A DNA stretch of 64,000 nt from the NCBI RefSeq assembly GCF_027925445.1, contig NZ_AP027149.1, forward strand, positions 1,426,001 to 1,490,000, given 5' to 3'. Below, piece after piece: positions 26,543-35,200 of the stretch. Both the position numbers and the translations under genes were made by a program. The notes below the pieces were generated by a model that was given only the letters and a program-made list of their open reading frames with translations, had not been told where the DNA came from and made no database searches. The DNA is from Methylocystis bryophila (GTDB lineage Bacteria > Pseudomonadota > Alphaproteobacteria > Rhizobiales > Beijerinckiaceae). Every line of letters starts with the position of its first letter. Positions within the stretch are counted from its first letter, which is position 1.

Positions 26543-27330
26543 GCTTTCCTCACCAAATCGAGCAGCAGCCGATGAATCGTTTCATTGCCGGCGCAGATTT
26601 CGTTGCGCGCTAGCATGTCGCCGCCGCCGACGAGATCGGTGACGTAACCGCCGGCCTCGCGCACGAGCACGACGCCCGCCGCAATGTCCCAGGAGTTGAT
26701 GCCGCGCTCCCAATAGCCGTCGCAGCGTCCCGCGGCCACCATGGCGAGATCGATAGAGGCGGCGCCCAGGCGGCGGATGTTGCCGATCTTCGCCATCGCC
26801 GCGGCAAGCTCGATCTGGAAGCGCTCATGGCGCGCGCGCCAGGCCAGAGCAGGAATGCCGCAAGCGATCATCGAATCCGCCAAGCTTTTGCGAGAGGCGA
26901 CGCGCATGCGCCGATTGTTATGATAGGCGCCTTGACCTTTCTCGGCGATGAACATGTCGTCAGTCGCCGGATTGTAAACCACGCCCGCGACGAGCTGGCC
27001 TTCGCGCTCCAACGCGAGCGAGACGGCGAAGACCGGAATCCCGTGCAGGAAATTGGAGGTGCCGTCGAGCGGATCGATGTGCCAGCAATGGCTCTTATCG
27101 GCGCCTTCGACGACGCCGCCCTCCTCCATCACGAAGCCATAGCCGGGCCTCGCGCGGGAGAGCTCCTCAAAGAGCACGGTTTCGGCGCGCCTGTCCGCCG
27201 CCGTGACGAAATCGCCAGGCCCCTTGACCGAGACTTGCAGGTTCTCGACCTCGCCCAAGTCTCGCTTCAGGCTGCGGCCGGCCTTGATCGCCGCCGCGGT
27301 CATCACATTCATCAACGCGGTGCGGATCAT
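26539..27330 (-). CDS. suhB: Inositol monophosphatase family protein (SuhB-like)
   Basis: 263 residues from ATG 27330. Mg2+-dependent phosphatase: metal motifs E-E-G-G-V near residue 67, W-H-I-D-P-L-D-G-T-S-N-F near 84 and S-W-D-I-A-A-G-V near 211 are all intact. SuhB also acts in rRNA antitermination in some bacteria. Symbol is by family similarity. Confidence 0.9.
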   Translation of the reverse strand: MIRTALMNVMTAAAIKAGRSLKRDLGEVENLQVSVKGPGDFVTAADRRAETVLFEELSRARPGYGFVMEEGGVVEGADKSHCWHIDPLDGTSNFLHGIPVFAVSLALEREGQLVAGVVYNPATDDMFIAEKGQGAYHNNRRMRVASRKSLADSMIACGIPALAWRARHERFQIELAAAMAKIGNIRRLGAASIDLAMVAAGRCDGYWERGINSWDIAAGVVLVREAGGYVTDLVGGGDMLARNEICAGNETIHRLLLDLVRKA

Positions 27331-27605
27331 CGAATTTCCAGGGGGGCCATCGGGACATTCCCAATGCCCGTCCGGTCGGGGCTGCGTCAAGTCGCGGTTG
27401 AAGGCGCGAGGCCGCCCAGGGGAGGGGCGATAGCGCAAGCCGCCGGAAGGCGGCACGGCGGGCTTGCCCTAAACCGCGGAATGAGCGCCTTGTTCCGTGC
27501 AGAATGGCGCATGCAGAGTCCGCTATTGCCAATGCGTCACAATGCAGCTAAAAGCGCGCGTCGCTTGGGCGCGCTCCTAAAGGAGCCGGCGCCGCAATAT
27601 GCGAT

Positions 27606-27682
27606 GCGCCCGTAGCTCAGCTGGATAGAGCACCAGACTACGAATCTGGGGGTCAGAGGTTCGAATCCTTTCGGGCGCGCCA
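27606..27682 (+). tRNA. tRNA-Arg (anticodon ACG)
   Basis: 77 nt. Acceptor GCGCCCG pairs with CGGGCGC, D arm TAGCTCAGCTGGATAGAGCA, anticodon stem-loop CAGACTACGAATCTG with ACG, T loop GGTTCGAATCC, encoded CCA. The Fic-SIR2-Argonaute operon starts ~360 bases downstream; no second copy of the tRNA 3' end was seen. Confidence 0.97.
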
Positions 27683-27907
27683 AGTTCCGCCGAATCTGCG
27701 ATTTCAGGCGCACGACTACTCCAGACCACGAAGGCAGAAACTCGTTGTCGTAGGAGAGGTGGTGTTGGGTGCCTCTCGGCGTTCGCATCGGCGCATTGCT
27801 GTGGACAATGCGTTGATTGCAAGCCACCGCTGCTGACGCAGTCATTTGTCCGATGTGCCCAGGTGCGTTTAGCGCGGCTGGAAGCCGGGTAGGCTTCCGC
27901 GCACCCA

Positions 27908-28022
27908 ATTCCATACCCGCAGATACCCGATCGTTATCCGAGAGTCCTGACTCCTCGCGTGCTGGTGGCTGCGAAACCAGGGTGGATTATCGGGTCTAAT
28001 CGGGTATTATTGGGTATGGAAT
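27908..28022. promoter_or_regulatory. Inverted repeat array upstream of the Fic-SIR2-Argonaute operon
   Basis: ATTCCATACCCGCAGATACCCGA (27908-27930) is the imperfect inverse of CGGGTATTATTGGGTATGGAAT (28001-28022). Each arm has two 'GGGTAT'-type half-sites, and a further CGGGTCTAAT unit lies at 27991. The array ends 23 bases before the Fic ATG, where an operator or the promoter would be expected. The regulator is unknown; the Fic protein's C-terminal winged helix is one candidate. Confidence 0.5.
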
Positions 28023-28044
28023 CAGATATGAGGGCGGCCTCGGC

Positions 28045-29100
28045 ATGAGGGAGCCCAAGCTCGCACTTGGCCCCGACCTCGTGAAGCTCATCGCAGAAAT
28101 CGATGAGTTCAAAGGGAGGTGGGAGGCCCTTAAGACACTCTCGCCAGACCGCCTCCACGCACTCCGCAAGGTGGCGACCATCGAGAGCGTCGGCTCTTCT
28201 ACGCGCATTGAGGGGGCGAAGCTATCAGATGCAGAGGTCGAGGACCTGCTCTCGCGGGCGATCTCGATTAAGTCTTTCAAGACTCGTGATGAGCAGGAAG
28301 TGGCCGGATACGCCGAGGCAATGGACCTCGTGTTCGAGGCCTACGCCGACATGCGTCTCACCGAGAACCATATCCGCCAAATACACCAAACCTTGCTGCG
28401 TCACAGCGACAAGGATGCGCGCCATCGCGGCTCTTACAAGACGCTCTCCAACAATGTCGTGGCGCTCGATGCGGACGGGCGGGAGATCGGCGTCGTGTTC
28501 GAAACGGCCTCGCCTTTCGACACTCCGCGCGAGATGGAAGCGCTCGTCGCCTGGACGCGAAAAACGCTGGATGAGGAGGCACTACACCCTCTCCTCGTCA
28601 TCGCCGTCTTCACCGTGACGTTTCTGGCGATCCATCCTTTTCAAGATGGAAATGGGCGGCTCTCGCGCGTTCTCACCACGCTCCTCTTGCTGCGAGCAGG
28701 CTACGCTTATGTGCCATATGCCTCGCTGGAGCGGGTGATCGAGGAAAACAAGGATCTGTACTACAAAGCGCTCCGGCGCACGCAGACGACGCTCAAGAGC
28801 GAAACGCCGGATTGGGAGCCATGGGGTGGCTTCTTCCTGCGCTGCCTCAAAAAGCAGAAGGATAGCCTCGCGGCGCGACTCGACCATGAGCGGATCGCTC
28901 GGAGCAGCGAGGCCGATTTGCCAGGGCTCTCGATCCAAGTCCTCGAAGCACTGCGGGCGAAAGAGCGCCTGACGATCGCGCAGCTTGCATCAATCACCGA
29001 CGCAAATCGGAACACGCTGAAAGTACGTCTGCGCGAGCTGGTCGCAGATGGGCGCGTGCGGCAGCACGGCAAGGCACGCGCCACATGGTATTCACTTTGA
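28045..29100 (+). CDS. Fic-domain protein with N-terminal inhibitory motif and C-terminal winged helix
   Basis: 351 residues. Fic enzymes usually transfer AMP from ATP to a protein. The catalytic motif H-P-F-Q-D-G-N-G-R-L-S-R (His ~197) is complete. The inhibitory-helix signature S-x3-E-G is present as S-T-R-I-E-G at 52-57, making this a class II (self-inhibited) Fic. The last ~60 residues (L-T-I-A-Q-L-A-S-I-T-D-A-N-R-N-T-L-K-V-R-L) look like a winged helix. ATG is 23 bases after the inverted-repeat array. Its 3' end overlaps the SIR2-APAZ gene by 16 bases, so it is translated as part of the defence operon. Role there unknown: regulator, extra effector or an adjacent independent module. Confidence 0.9.
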   Translation: MREPKLALGPDLVKLIAEIDEFKGRWEALKTLSPDRLHALRKVATIESVGSSTRIEGAKLSDAEVEDLLSRAISIKSFKTRDEQEVAGYAEAMDLVFEAYADMRLTENHIRQIHQTLLRHSDKDARHRGSYKTLSNNVVALDADGREIGVVFETASPFDTPREMEALVAWTRKTLDEEALHPLLVIAVFTVTFLAIHPFQDGNGRLSRVLTTLLLLRAGYAYVPYASLERVIEENKDLYYKALRRTQTTLKSETPDWEPWGGFFLRCLKKQKDSLAARLDHERIARSSEADLPGLSIQVLEALRAKERLTIAQLASITDANRNTLKVRLRELVADGRVRQHGKARATWYSL

Positions 29101-30884
29101 GCGCCGAGCCGCCAACCATCGACCAGGCACAACTCACAGGCATCATCTGCGAGCGGCCACAGAATTTTGCGTGGTTTCTGGGCGCGGGCGCATCAAGATC
29201 CGCGGGGCTTCCAACTGCGACAGACATCATCTGGGATTTGAAGCGGCGCTACTATTGCCAGCAGGAGAATGAGGACATTTCCCGGCAGGATGTGCACCTC
29301 GAAGCCGTGCGATCCCGCATTCAATCCTACATGGCTTCGAGAGGTTTTCCTGCGGAATGGGCTCCCGAAGAATATTCGACCAGCTTTGAAAAAATCTTTG
29401 GCGACGACAAGGAGCGACAGCGCCGGTATCTCGCGGGTATCCTCGCCGAGGACAAAGCCACGCTCTCCGTTGGCAACCGTGTGCTCGGCGCGATGCTCTC
29501 CTCAGGTCTCAGCCGCGTCGCCTTCACCACGAATTTCGACAGCATCGTGGAGAAGGCCGTCGCCGAGGTGAGTGGCAATTCCCTTTCCGCCTATCACATC
29601 GAGGGCTCGCGTTTGGCCGCCCAAGCCCTCAACAACGAGGAGTTCCCGTTCTGCTGCAAGCTTCATGGCGACTTCCGCTATGACAGCGTGAAAAATCTTG
29701 CCGCAGATCTTGCCACCCAAAACACCGAGCTCGCGCAGGCGCTCAAAATAGCAGCGGGTCGCTTTGGCTTCGTCGTCGTCGGATTCAGCGGCCGCGATGA
29801 GAGCGTGATGGCTCTGTTCCGGGAAGCGATCGATGCTCCCAATGCGTTTCCGCATGGATTCTATTGGACGGGCATCAAGGGCGTGCCGGTCGCTCCGCCG
29901 GTCGAGGAGCTCTTGATCGCCGCGCGCGCCAAGGGCGTAAAGGCCGCATACGTCGCCATCGAAACATCCGATGCGCTGATGCTCCGCATATGGCGCAATC
30001 TTCCGGGCAAATCGCCTGAGCTGGATAAGAAGGTTCGCAAGTCACAGGCGGCGAGCGTTTCGATTCCACTGCGGGGAGCAGGGACCCGCAAGCCGATCAT
30101 GCGGCTCAACGCGCTTCCCCTTACCGGTCTGCCTGGTGAATGCCAGAGCCTCGCGTTCACATGCGATAAAGAGTGGCGCGCGTTGCGGGACGTGCAGCGG
30201 AAATCAGAAGGCCGCCTGATCTTGACAAAAGCGGACACGGTTCTTGCCTGGGGAGCTGAGGCCGAGGTTCGCGAACACTTTAAGGCGGACCTCAAGACGC
30301 TTGCGCCTTTCGACATTGGCGACCGGCTATTGATGCTGGATGATCATCTCTATCTCAAGGGCTTCCTTGAGGAGGCGCTGTGCGCCGCGATCATTCGCGG
30401 CAAGCCGCTATTGACGCGAACACATGGTCGGAACGCCTTCATCATCGCGGACGCACATGCGCAGGATCAGTCCGCATTCACGGCCCTCGCCCAGATCACC
30501 GGCAAGGTTCACGGCCAGATCGACGGGTTAGTCGCGCCCGCCGACGATCATCACCCTGATCCGGAGCGCGTTCGCTGGGCGGAAGCGCTGCGCATATCTC
30601 TTGACCTACGTGATGGAAAATACTGGCTGATTGTTGATCCCGATATCTGGATCTGGCCGAGCCGAGCGCGCCGCGTCGCGGACGAATTCATGGACAGGCG
30701 GCGGGGCGATCGCTTCAACAAGAAATACAATCAGCTTCTTGACGCCTGGGTTCGCCTGATTGTCGGCACCGATGTCCGAAACACCGAAGTCACCGTATCG
30801 GCCTTCGCCTCGGGCAGCGCAGCCGAGAATCCTTCGTTCTCCTTTGGCACGCGGACGGGCTTTTCGCAAAGGCACGTATCATGA
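29085..30884 (+). CDS. SIR2-APAZ protein, NADase partner of a short Argonaute (SPARSA type)
   Basis: 599 residues. The N-terminal SIR2 fold shows F-L-G-A-G-A-S-R-S-A-G-L (33-42), F-T-T-N-F-D (147-152), K-L-H-G-D (192-196) and V-V-G-F-S-G-R-D-E (230-239), the NAD-binding and catalytic residues (Asn150, His194). Residues ~330-599 are not SIR2 and sit where the APAZ domain is found, a domain that replaces the N-terminal lobes missing from short Argonautes. In known SPARSA pairs, guide-directed detection of invader DNA triggers NAD+ hydrolysis and cell death or dormancy. Overlaps the Fic gene by 16 bases and the Argonaute gene by four. Confidence 0.88.
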   Translation: MVFTLSAEPPTIDQAQLTGIICERPQNFAWFLGAGASRSAGLPTATDIIWDLKRRYYCQQENEDISRQDVHLEAVRSRIQSYMASRGFPAEWAPEEYSTSFEKIFGDDKERQRRYLAGILAEDKATLSVGNRVLGAMLSSGLSRVAFTTNFDSIVEKAVAEVSGNSLSAYHIEGSRLAAQALNNEEFPFCCKLHGDFRYDSVKNLAADLATQNTELAQALKIAAGRFGFVVVGFSGRDESVMALFREAIDAPNAFPHGFYWTGIKGVPVAPPVEELLIAARAKGVKAAYVAIETSDALMLRIWRNLPGKSPELDKKVRKSQAASVSIPLRGAGTRKPIMRLNALPLTGLPGECQSLAFTCDKEWRALRDVQRKSEGRLILTKADTVLAWGAEAEVREHFKADLKTLAPFDIGDRLLMLDDHLYLKGFLEEALCAAIIRGKPLLTRTHGRNAFIIADAHAQDQSAFTALAQITGKVHGQIDGLVAPADDHHPDPERVRWAEALRISLDLRDGKYWLIVDPDIWIWPSRARRVADEFMDRRRGDRFNKKYNQLLDAWVRLIVGTDVRNTEVTVSAFASGSAAENPSFSFGTRTGFSQRHVS

Positions 30885-32293
30885 GCGGGCCGCAAAGTGA
30901 ACTTTCGGGTTATGCGAGTGTGCCGGAGCCGGACCTGCTGTTCGCGGGAAACAAATTGCAAAAACACCCGCTGCTGGGTCTGATCAGTCACGGTCCTTTC
31001 GGCCTCAAATACGGTACACCCAACACGTTGCGTCTCGCGCTGGTCGCGCCGAGGCTGCATCAGCAAAAACTTCCGACCCTCATCCGCGAATTGAACGGCA
31101 GCGCCAAGCCGAAGGAAGCTGTCAACTACTATCCTGAGTATCCGGGATTCTTGAAGGTCTTCCGGATTCCGATCGCGGCGGTAAGCGACAATCTGGTTCT
31201 GACATTTCCTGATGCGCTGGAGAACCATGCGCGCAACGGCGAGAAACACGAACTTGCTCGCGGACTCTTTCAATGCCTCGCCCAACTCAAATCCCTGCGC
31301 AGCAATTTTGATGTCGCGCTGGTCTATCTCCCGGAACACTGGGCCGCGTGTTTCGAGGGCGAGAATTTTGACTTTCACGATTTTCTCAAAGCATTCTGCG
31401 CGCCATCCAACATTCCAATCCAGATTGTCCGCGAGGCGAGCTTCACGCGCGTATGCCGCGCGAATGTCATGTGGGGGCTAAGCGTCGCGCTCTATGCCAA
31501 GGCAGGCGGCGTTCCATGGAAGCTGACCGGCCTGCGTCAGGACGAAGCCTATATCGGCATCAGCTACGCAATGAAGGCTGACAGGGAAGGCAACGAGTAC
31601 ACGACCTGTTGCAGCCAGATCTTTGACCCGGACGGTACCGGCTTCCGGTTCGTCGCGTATGACGCGCGAGAGTTCACACAGGATGGCCGCAAGAACCCCT
31701 ACCTCTCCTACTATGAAATGCAGTCCGTGCTCTCGCGCAGCCTGGAGATTTATCAAGGCGGCCATTTCGGGCGCTCGCCCAAGAAAGTCACCATCCACAA
31801 GAACACGCCGTTCAAGGAGGAAGAGCTGCTAGGCGCGCTCGATAGTTTCAAGGACGGTACTGAGGTCGAACTGGTTCAGATTGTGAAGGGCACGGACTGG
31901 AAGGGCGTGCGCTTTGATCTCAAGTCGCCGCCGCAGGCCCACAACTATCCGGTGGAACGAGGCACCTATTTTCCGCTCTCGGTGAACGAGGCGCTGCTAT
32001 GGACACAGGGTAGCGTCCAGGGCGTCCACGTCACCAATCCGAGCAACAACGTCTACAAAGAAGGCGCACTCAAGCCGACGCCATCGCCTGTCCTGGTCCG
32101 TCGCTTCAGCGGCGCGGGCGGTTGGCATGAGACCTGCGCTGGAATCATCGGGCTCACGAAAATGGATTGGAACAATAACACGCTCTACAAGAAGCTTCCC
32201 GTGACGCTGGTCTACTCCAAGGCATTCGCTGACATCATCCAGCAGAATCCGGATATGGTGGATAGTGTCTTCGATTTCCGCAGTTTCATGTAG
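30881..32293 (+). CDS. Short prokaryotic Argonaute (MID-PIWI)
   Basis: 470 residues, the usual short-Argonaute length. The N-terminal ~170 residues (Y-G-T-P-N-T-L-R-L-A-L-V-A-P ... F-D-V-A-L-V-Y-L-P-E-H-W) form the MID-side Rossmann-like part; I-P-I-Q-I-V-R-E-A-S-F and C-R-A-N-V-M-W-G-L-S-V-A-L-Y-A-K-A-G-G-V-P-W lead into PIWI. At the first PIWI catalytic strand the sequence reads Y-I-G-I-S-Y-A, Ser where slicers have Asp, so it is probably cleavage-inactive, as in all described short Argonautes. It would bind a small guide and sense target nucleic acid, activating the SIR2 partner. Confidence 0.9.
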   Translation: MSGPQSELSGYASVPEPDLLFAGNKLQKHPLLGLISHGPFGLKYGTPNTLRLALVAPRLHQQKLPTLIRELNGSAKPKEAVNYYPEYPGFLKVFRIPIAAVSDNLVLTFPDALENHARNGEKHELARGLFQCLAQLKSLRSNFDVALVYLPEHWAACFEGENFDFHDFLKAFCAPSNIPIQIVREASFTRVCRANVMWGLSVALYAKAGGVPWKLTGLRQDEAYIGISYAMKADREGNEYTTCCSQIFDPDGTGFRFVAYDAREFTQDGRKNPYLSYYEMQSVLSRSLEIYQGGHFGRSPKKVTIHKNTPFKEEELLGALDSFKDGTEVELVQIVKGTDWKGVRFDLKSPPQAHNYPVERGTYFPLSVNEALLWTQGSVQGVHVTNPSNNVYKEGALKPTPSPVLVRRFSGAGGWHETCAGIIGLTKMDWNNNTLYKKLPVTLVYSKAFADIIQQNPDMVDSVFDFRSFM

Positions 32294-32727
32294 CGCGAAG
32301 CCCCTAAAACATAAGGTGAAATGGGGTCCTTGGTATCGTTAGCTGATCGGACCACTTCCTCCCCATGCGCCGAGACCGAATTGAGGTTCCACTTGGTCGT
32401 AGCAGCTTTGGCGAGCCGCGGATGCTTCTGGTGGCATCCGCGGGCCGAAGGTGGAAAATTCATAGTGCTCCAGCGGAAACGTAGTTATCAGTTTCATCTA
32501 CGCTGGGACGCCATTGAAATCAATAAATTAAGCGAGCGGCGCCGTTCTAGAAGTCGATTTGGAACGGCGTTCTTCCGCCATCTGTCGAGCCCCCGAGTTC
32601 GGGGGATCGAAAAAACATCAGCCACAGCCGAAAAGGCGCCCAAACGTCGCCTATGCCGAGAACATGGCGCGTCTCGGGCGAACCGACTGCGAGAGCGCCC
32701 GCTTCATCTGTCGCGCCTGTAACAGGA
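32294..32727. other. Gene-free stretch between the Argonaute operon and lrgB
   Basis: No supported ORF. Contains a 5- to 6-bp GC hairpin CCCCCGAGTTCGGGGG (32588-32603), possibly a convergent terminator; an A run lies to its right. No integrase or tRNA repeat marks the right edge of the defence genes. Confidence 0.45.
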
Positions 32728-33441
32728 TCAGCGCAGGAAATTGACGAGCGTCGGCGCGGCAATAACGTTACAAACGCCCGCGAACACCATCACCAGACCC
32801 GCGATTGAGCCCTCTTCCGATCCAAGCTCATGCGCCTTTGCGGTGCCGATTCCATGCGCGCTCATTCCGAGCGCGGAACCGCGCGCCAGCGCAGACTGAA
32901 TGGGAAGGCGAGACAGGATTGCTTCCCCGATAAACGCCCCCGACAATCCCGTGACAATGACAAACACCGTCGTGAGGTCGGGCAGGGCGCCAATGTCCTT
33001 CGCGACAGCCAGGGCGAAGGGCGTGCTCGTGGAGCGCGGGAGAAGGCTAAGGCGTGTTGTCGCATCGAGGTCGAGCAGCGATGCAAGCTGCCAACTCGTC
33101 ACCAAGGCTGTGACGCTCCCGGCCAGCACCCCCGCGACCAGGACCGGCCAGCGCCGCCGGATCAGCTCGCGCTGCCGGTAGATTGGCGCGGCGAAGGCCA
33201 CGGTCGCGGGACCGAGCAAAGACACCAGCCAACCCGTCCCGCGGATGTAGTCGTGATAGCTGCTGTGGAGTGAGAGCATCGCAATCGCCAGCGGCGCTGG
33301 CGCGGCGGCGATCGGCGTCAACCACAAGCGCGGCCAAAGTCGATACAGCCGTTTCACGGCGAGATAGAACCCGATCGTCAAGAGCGACCAGAAGACAGCC
33401 TGAGCGATGGCGTTATGGAACAGCGCGATGAGAAGGTTCAC
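32728..33441 (-). CDS. LrgB/CidB family membrane protein
   Basis: 237 residues, about seven membrane helices. Family landmarks: F-W-S-L-L-T-I-G-F-Y-L near the start, L-L-G-P-A-T-V-A-F-A-x-P, L-L-P-R-S-T-S-T-P-F-A and G-M-S-A-H-G-I-G-T-A-K-A near 200. CidB/LrgB work with CidA/LrgA as holin-like or metabolite (pyruvate/acetate) transport components. The GTG start is 15 bases from the end of the IS630 element, and its ribosome site (TAGGAG) abuts the IS terminus. The element and palindromic repeats now separate it from cidA, which normally precedes it directly. Confidence 0.88.
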   Translation of the reverse strand: MNLLIALFHNAIAQAVFWSLLTIGFYLAVKRLYRLWPRLWLTPIAAAPAPLAIAMLSLHSSYHDYIRGTGWLVSLLGPATVAFAAPIYRQRELIRRRWPVLVAGVLAGSVTALVTSWQLASLLDLDATTRLSLLPRSTSTPFALAVAKDIGALPDLTTVFVIVTGLSGAFIGEAILSRLPIQSALARGSALGMSAHGIGTAKAHELGSEEGSIAGLVMVFAGVCNVIAAPTLVNFLR

Positions 33442-33455
33442 GGCGAGAGCTCCTA

Positions 33456-34501
33456 GAGCGTTTCAACATTTTTCAGAATCGGGAGGATTCCCAATTCTTT
33501 TGGATTGTGATTCAAGATGCTGGCTGGGCAGGAGGCCAGCATTGGATGACGCGACCCCTTTCCAATGATCTTCGCGAGCGTGTCGTGGCGGCCGCGGCGG
33601 CGGGCGAGAGCTGCCGTTCGGTGGCGCAGCGTTTCGGCGTCGCGGTTTCCTCGGTGGTGAAGTGGTCTCAGCGCCGCCGCGCCACGGGTTCCGTCGCGCC
33701 CGCCAAGATGGGCGGCTATCGCAAGCCGACGCTCGAGGCGCACAAGGACTTCATCGTAGAGCGGATCGAGCAGACGCCGCATCTGACCTTGCACGGCCTC
33801 AAAGACGAGCTCTTGGCGCGCGGCGTGAAGGTTTCCCACAACGCCGTCTGGCTGTTCCTGCGTCGTGAGGGACTGAGGTTCAAAAAAAACGCTGTTCGCG
33901 CTTGAGCAGGCGCGCGCCGACGTCGCTCGCAGGCGTCGGCGTTGGCGATCCTGGCAGGATCGTCTCGATCCCCGGCGCCTCGTCTTCATCGACGAGACCT
34001 GGATCAAGACCAACATGGCGCCGCTGCGCGGTTGGGGAGCGAAGGGCAAGCGCTTGCGCGGCTTCGCCCCGCACGGCCACTGGCGCACATTGACCTTCGT
34101 CGGCGCGCTGCGTCATGACCGCCTCGCCGCGCCCTGCGTTTTCGACGGGCCCATCAACGGCGAATGCTTCCGCGCCTATGTCGAGCAGCAGCTTTTGCCG
34201 ATCCTCCAACCAGGCGACATCGTCGTCATGGACAATCTCGGCAGCCACAAGTCTGCAGCCGTGCGGCGCATGATCCGGGCGGCCGGCGCAAGGCTTTGGT
34301 ATCTTCCGCCCTATTCGCCCGACCTCAACCCGATCGAGCAGGCCTTCGCGAAGATCAAGCACTGGATGCGGCAGGCCCAGAAGCGAACGATCGAGGAGGC
34401 CTGGCGCCACATCGGCTGTCTCACCGACGCCATTGAACCCGGCGAATGCGCAAACTATCTGCGCAACGCCGGATACGCTTCCGTTAAAACGTGAAACGCT
34501 C
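33456..34501 (+). mobile_element. IS630-family insertion sequence
   Basis: 1046 bp. Terminal inverted repeats GAGCGTTTCA... (left, from 33456) and ...TGAAACGCTC (right, to 34501), flanked on both sides by TA (33454-33455 and 34502-34503), the expected TA target duplication. The inner element is a two-frame IS630 transposase read rightward. It sits between cidA and lrgB, right of the lrgB ribosome site. Confidence 0.9.
33546..34494 (+). CDS. IS630-family transposase, two overlapping frames joined at an A8 run
   Basis: Frame one (ATG 33546 to TGA 33905) holds the helix-turn-helix N-terminus (MTRPLSNDLRERVV; C-R-S-V-A-Q-R-F-G-V). The second frame continues from the A8 run at 33882-33889 as T-L-F-A-L-E-Q-A-R-A-D-V-A-R-R-R-R-R-W and holds the DDE domain: V-F-I-D-E-T-W, V-V-M-D-N-L-G-S-H-K and P-Y-S-P-D-L-N-P-I-E-Q. 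Losing one A, or an equivalent slip, joins them into a normal ~315-residue enzyme. Transcriptional slippage or ribosomal frameshifting at A8 is likely, as in many IS630 elements; a decayed copy is the alternative. Confidence 0.85.
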
Positions 34502-34733
34502 TAGATCACGATGCGTTTGAGCGGAATCGCTCAAACGCAGATAACGCGATCGATTCCAAAGTTTTAGAGCGCGATTGGCGCGGAAAACCGGTTCCCACTT
34601 TTTCGCATCGCGCTCTGGAGCATGTCCCGGAAAAGTGCGAAGCGGTTTTCCGGTCAGGACATGCTCCACCCTTTTGATTTGGCGCGATTCCTCACCGCTC
34701 GAACGATTCCGTTCGAGCGGGAAGCGCGCGAGT
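34502..34733. repeat. Compound dispersed palindromic repeat, copy 6 (largest)
   Basis: Three modules in a row: GCGTTTGAGCGGAATCGCTCAAACGC (a 12-bp inverted repeat); TTTTAGAGCGCGATTGG...CATCGCGCTCT enclosing AAAACCGGTTCCCACTTTT; then GAGCATGTCCCGG...GGACATGCTC and CGCTCGAACG...CGTTCGAGCG. The last module forms the 3' end of cidA. Confidence 0.75.
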
Positions 34734-35105
34734 GCAAAGGTCAACGACGATGGCGGTCACGGCTAAGACGGCGCCTGTGCTTGCGAGGATCATGATGAGG
34801 ATCTTCAGTCCGATCAGACCGAAGAGCTCATGGTGATCAAAGATCGCCATGAGGGCGGGAATGAAAAAGAGAACCATCTCTGCAAGCAGCAGATCGGCGC
34901 CCCGATCCAGCGCCGAGAGGCTCACCACCTTCGCGGAAAGCAAGGCGAGAACCAAAAGCAGTCCGATGATGGCCCCAGGAACGGGGAGACCAAGCAGGCG
35001 CGCAAACGCCTTGCCAATCAGCCAGAACCCCATCAGCAGGCAAAGCTGAGCCGCCAGCTCGAGCACGGCGGCTCGCGGGCGGGCGCCGGTCTTTCGTTCA
35101 GGCAT
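34692..35105 (-). CDS. CidA/LrgA family holin-like membrane protein with a repeat-derived tail
   Basis: 137 residues. Family core: L-C-L-L-M-G-F-W-L-I-G, L-G-L-P-V-P-G-A-I-I-G-L-L-L-V near residue 40, and V-L-F-F-I-P-A-L-M-A-I-F near 82; four membrane helices. The final ~12 residues (R-A-L-P-A-R-T-E-S-F-E-R) are encoded by the palindromic repeat that starts before its stop, so the original C-terminus has been replaced. Divergent from a LysR gene 95 bases away. Confidence 0.87.
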   Translation of the reverse strand: MPERKTGARPRAAVLELAAQLCLLMGFWLIGKAFARLLGLPVPGAIIGLLLVLALLSAKVVSLSALDRGADLLLAEMVLFFIPALMAIFDHHELFGLIGLKILIMILASTGAVLAVTAIVVDLCTRALPARTESFER

Positions 35106-35167
35106 GGCTCTCGTCTCCTTCCCCTTGTTGCGGTCATCAATAGGCTTGTTCTGATCATGCGGAAAAT

Positions 35168-35191
35168 GAATTATAGGAATGGATATAATTC
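35168..35191. promoter_or_regulatory. Inverted repeat in the cidA/LysR divergent promoter region
   Basis: GAATTATA-N8-TATAATTC, a perfect 8-bp inverted repeat ending 9 bases before the LysR ATG. Position and form suit a LysR-type operator shared by both genes; CidR in other bacteria regulates cid genes this way. Confidence 0.55.
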
Positions 35192-35200
35192 CATTTCCGA

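Noticed and set aside
32588..32603. Intrinsic terminator of the Argonaute operon
   Set aside because: Short stem with an A run rather than a T run after it and nearly 300 bases from the stop; too weak to call.
27606..32727. tRNA-Arg as attachment site of a Fic-SIR2-Argonaute island
   Set aside because: No second copy of the tRNA-Arg 3' end and no integrase found between 27683 and 32727.
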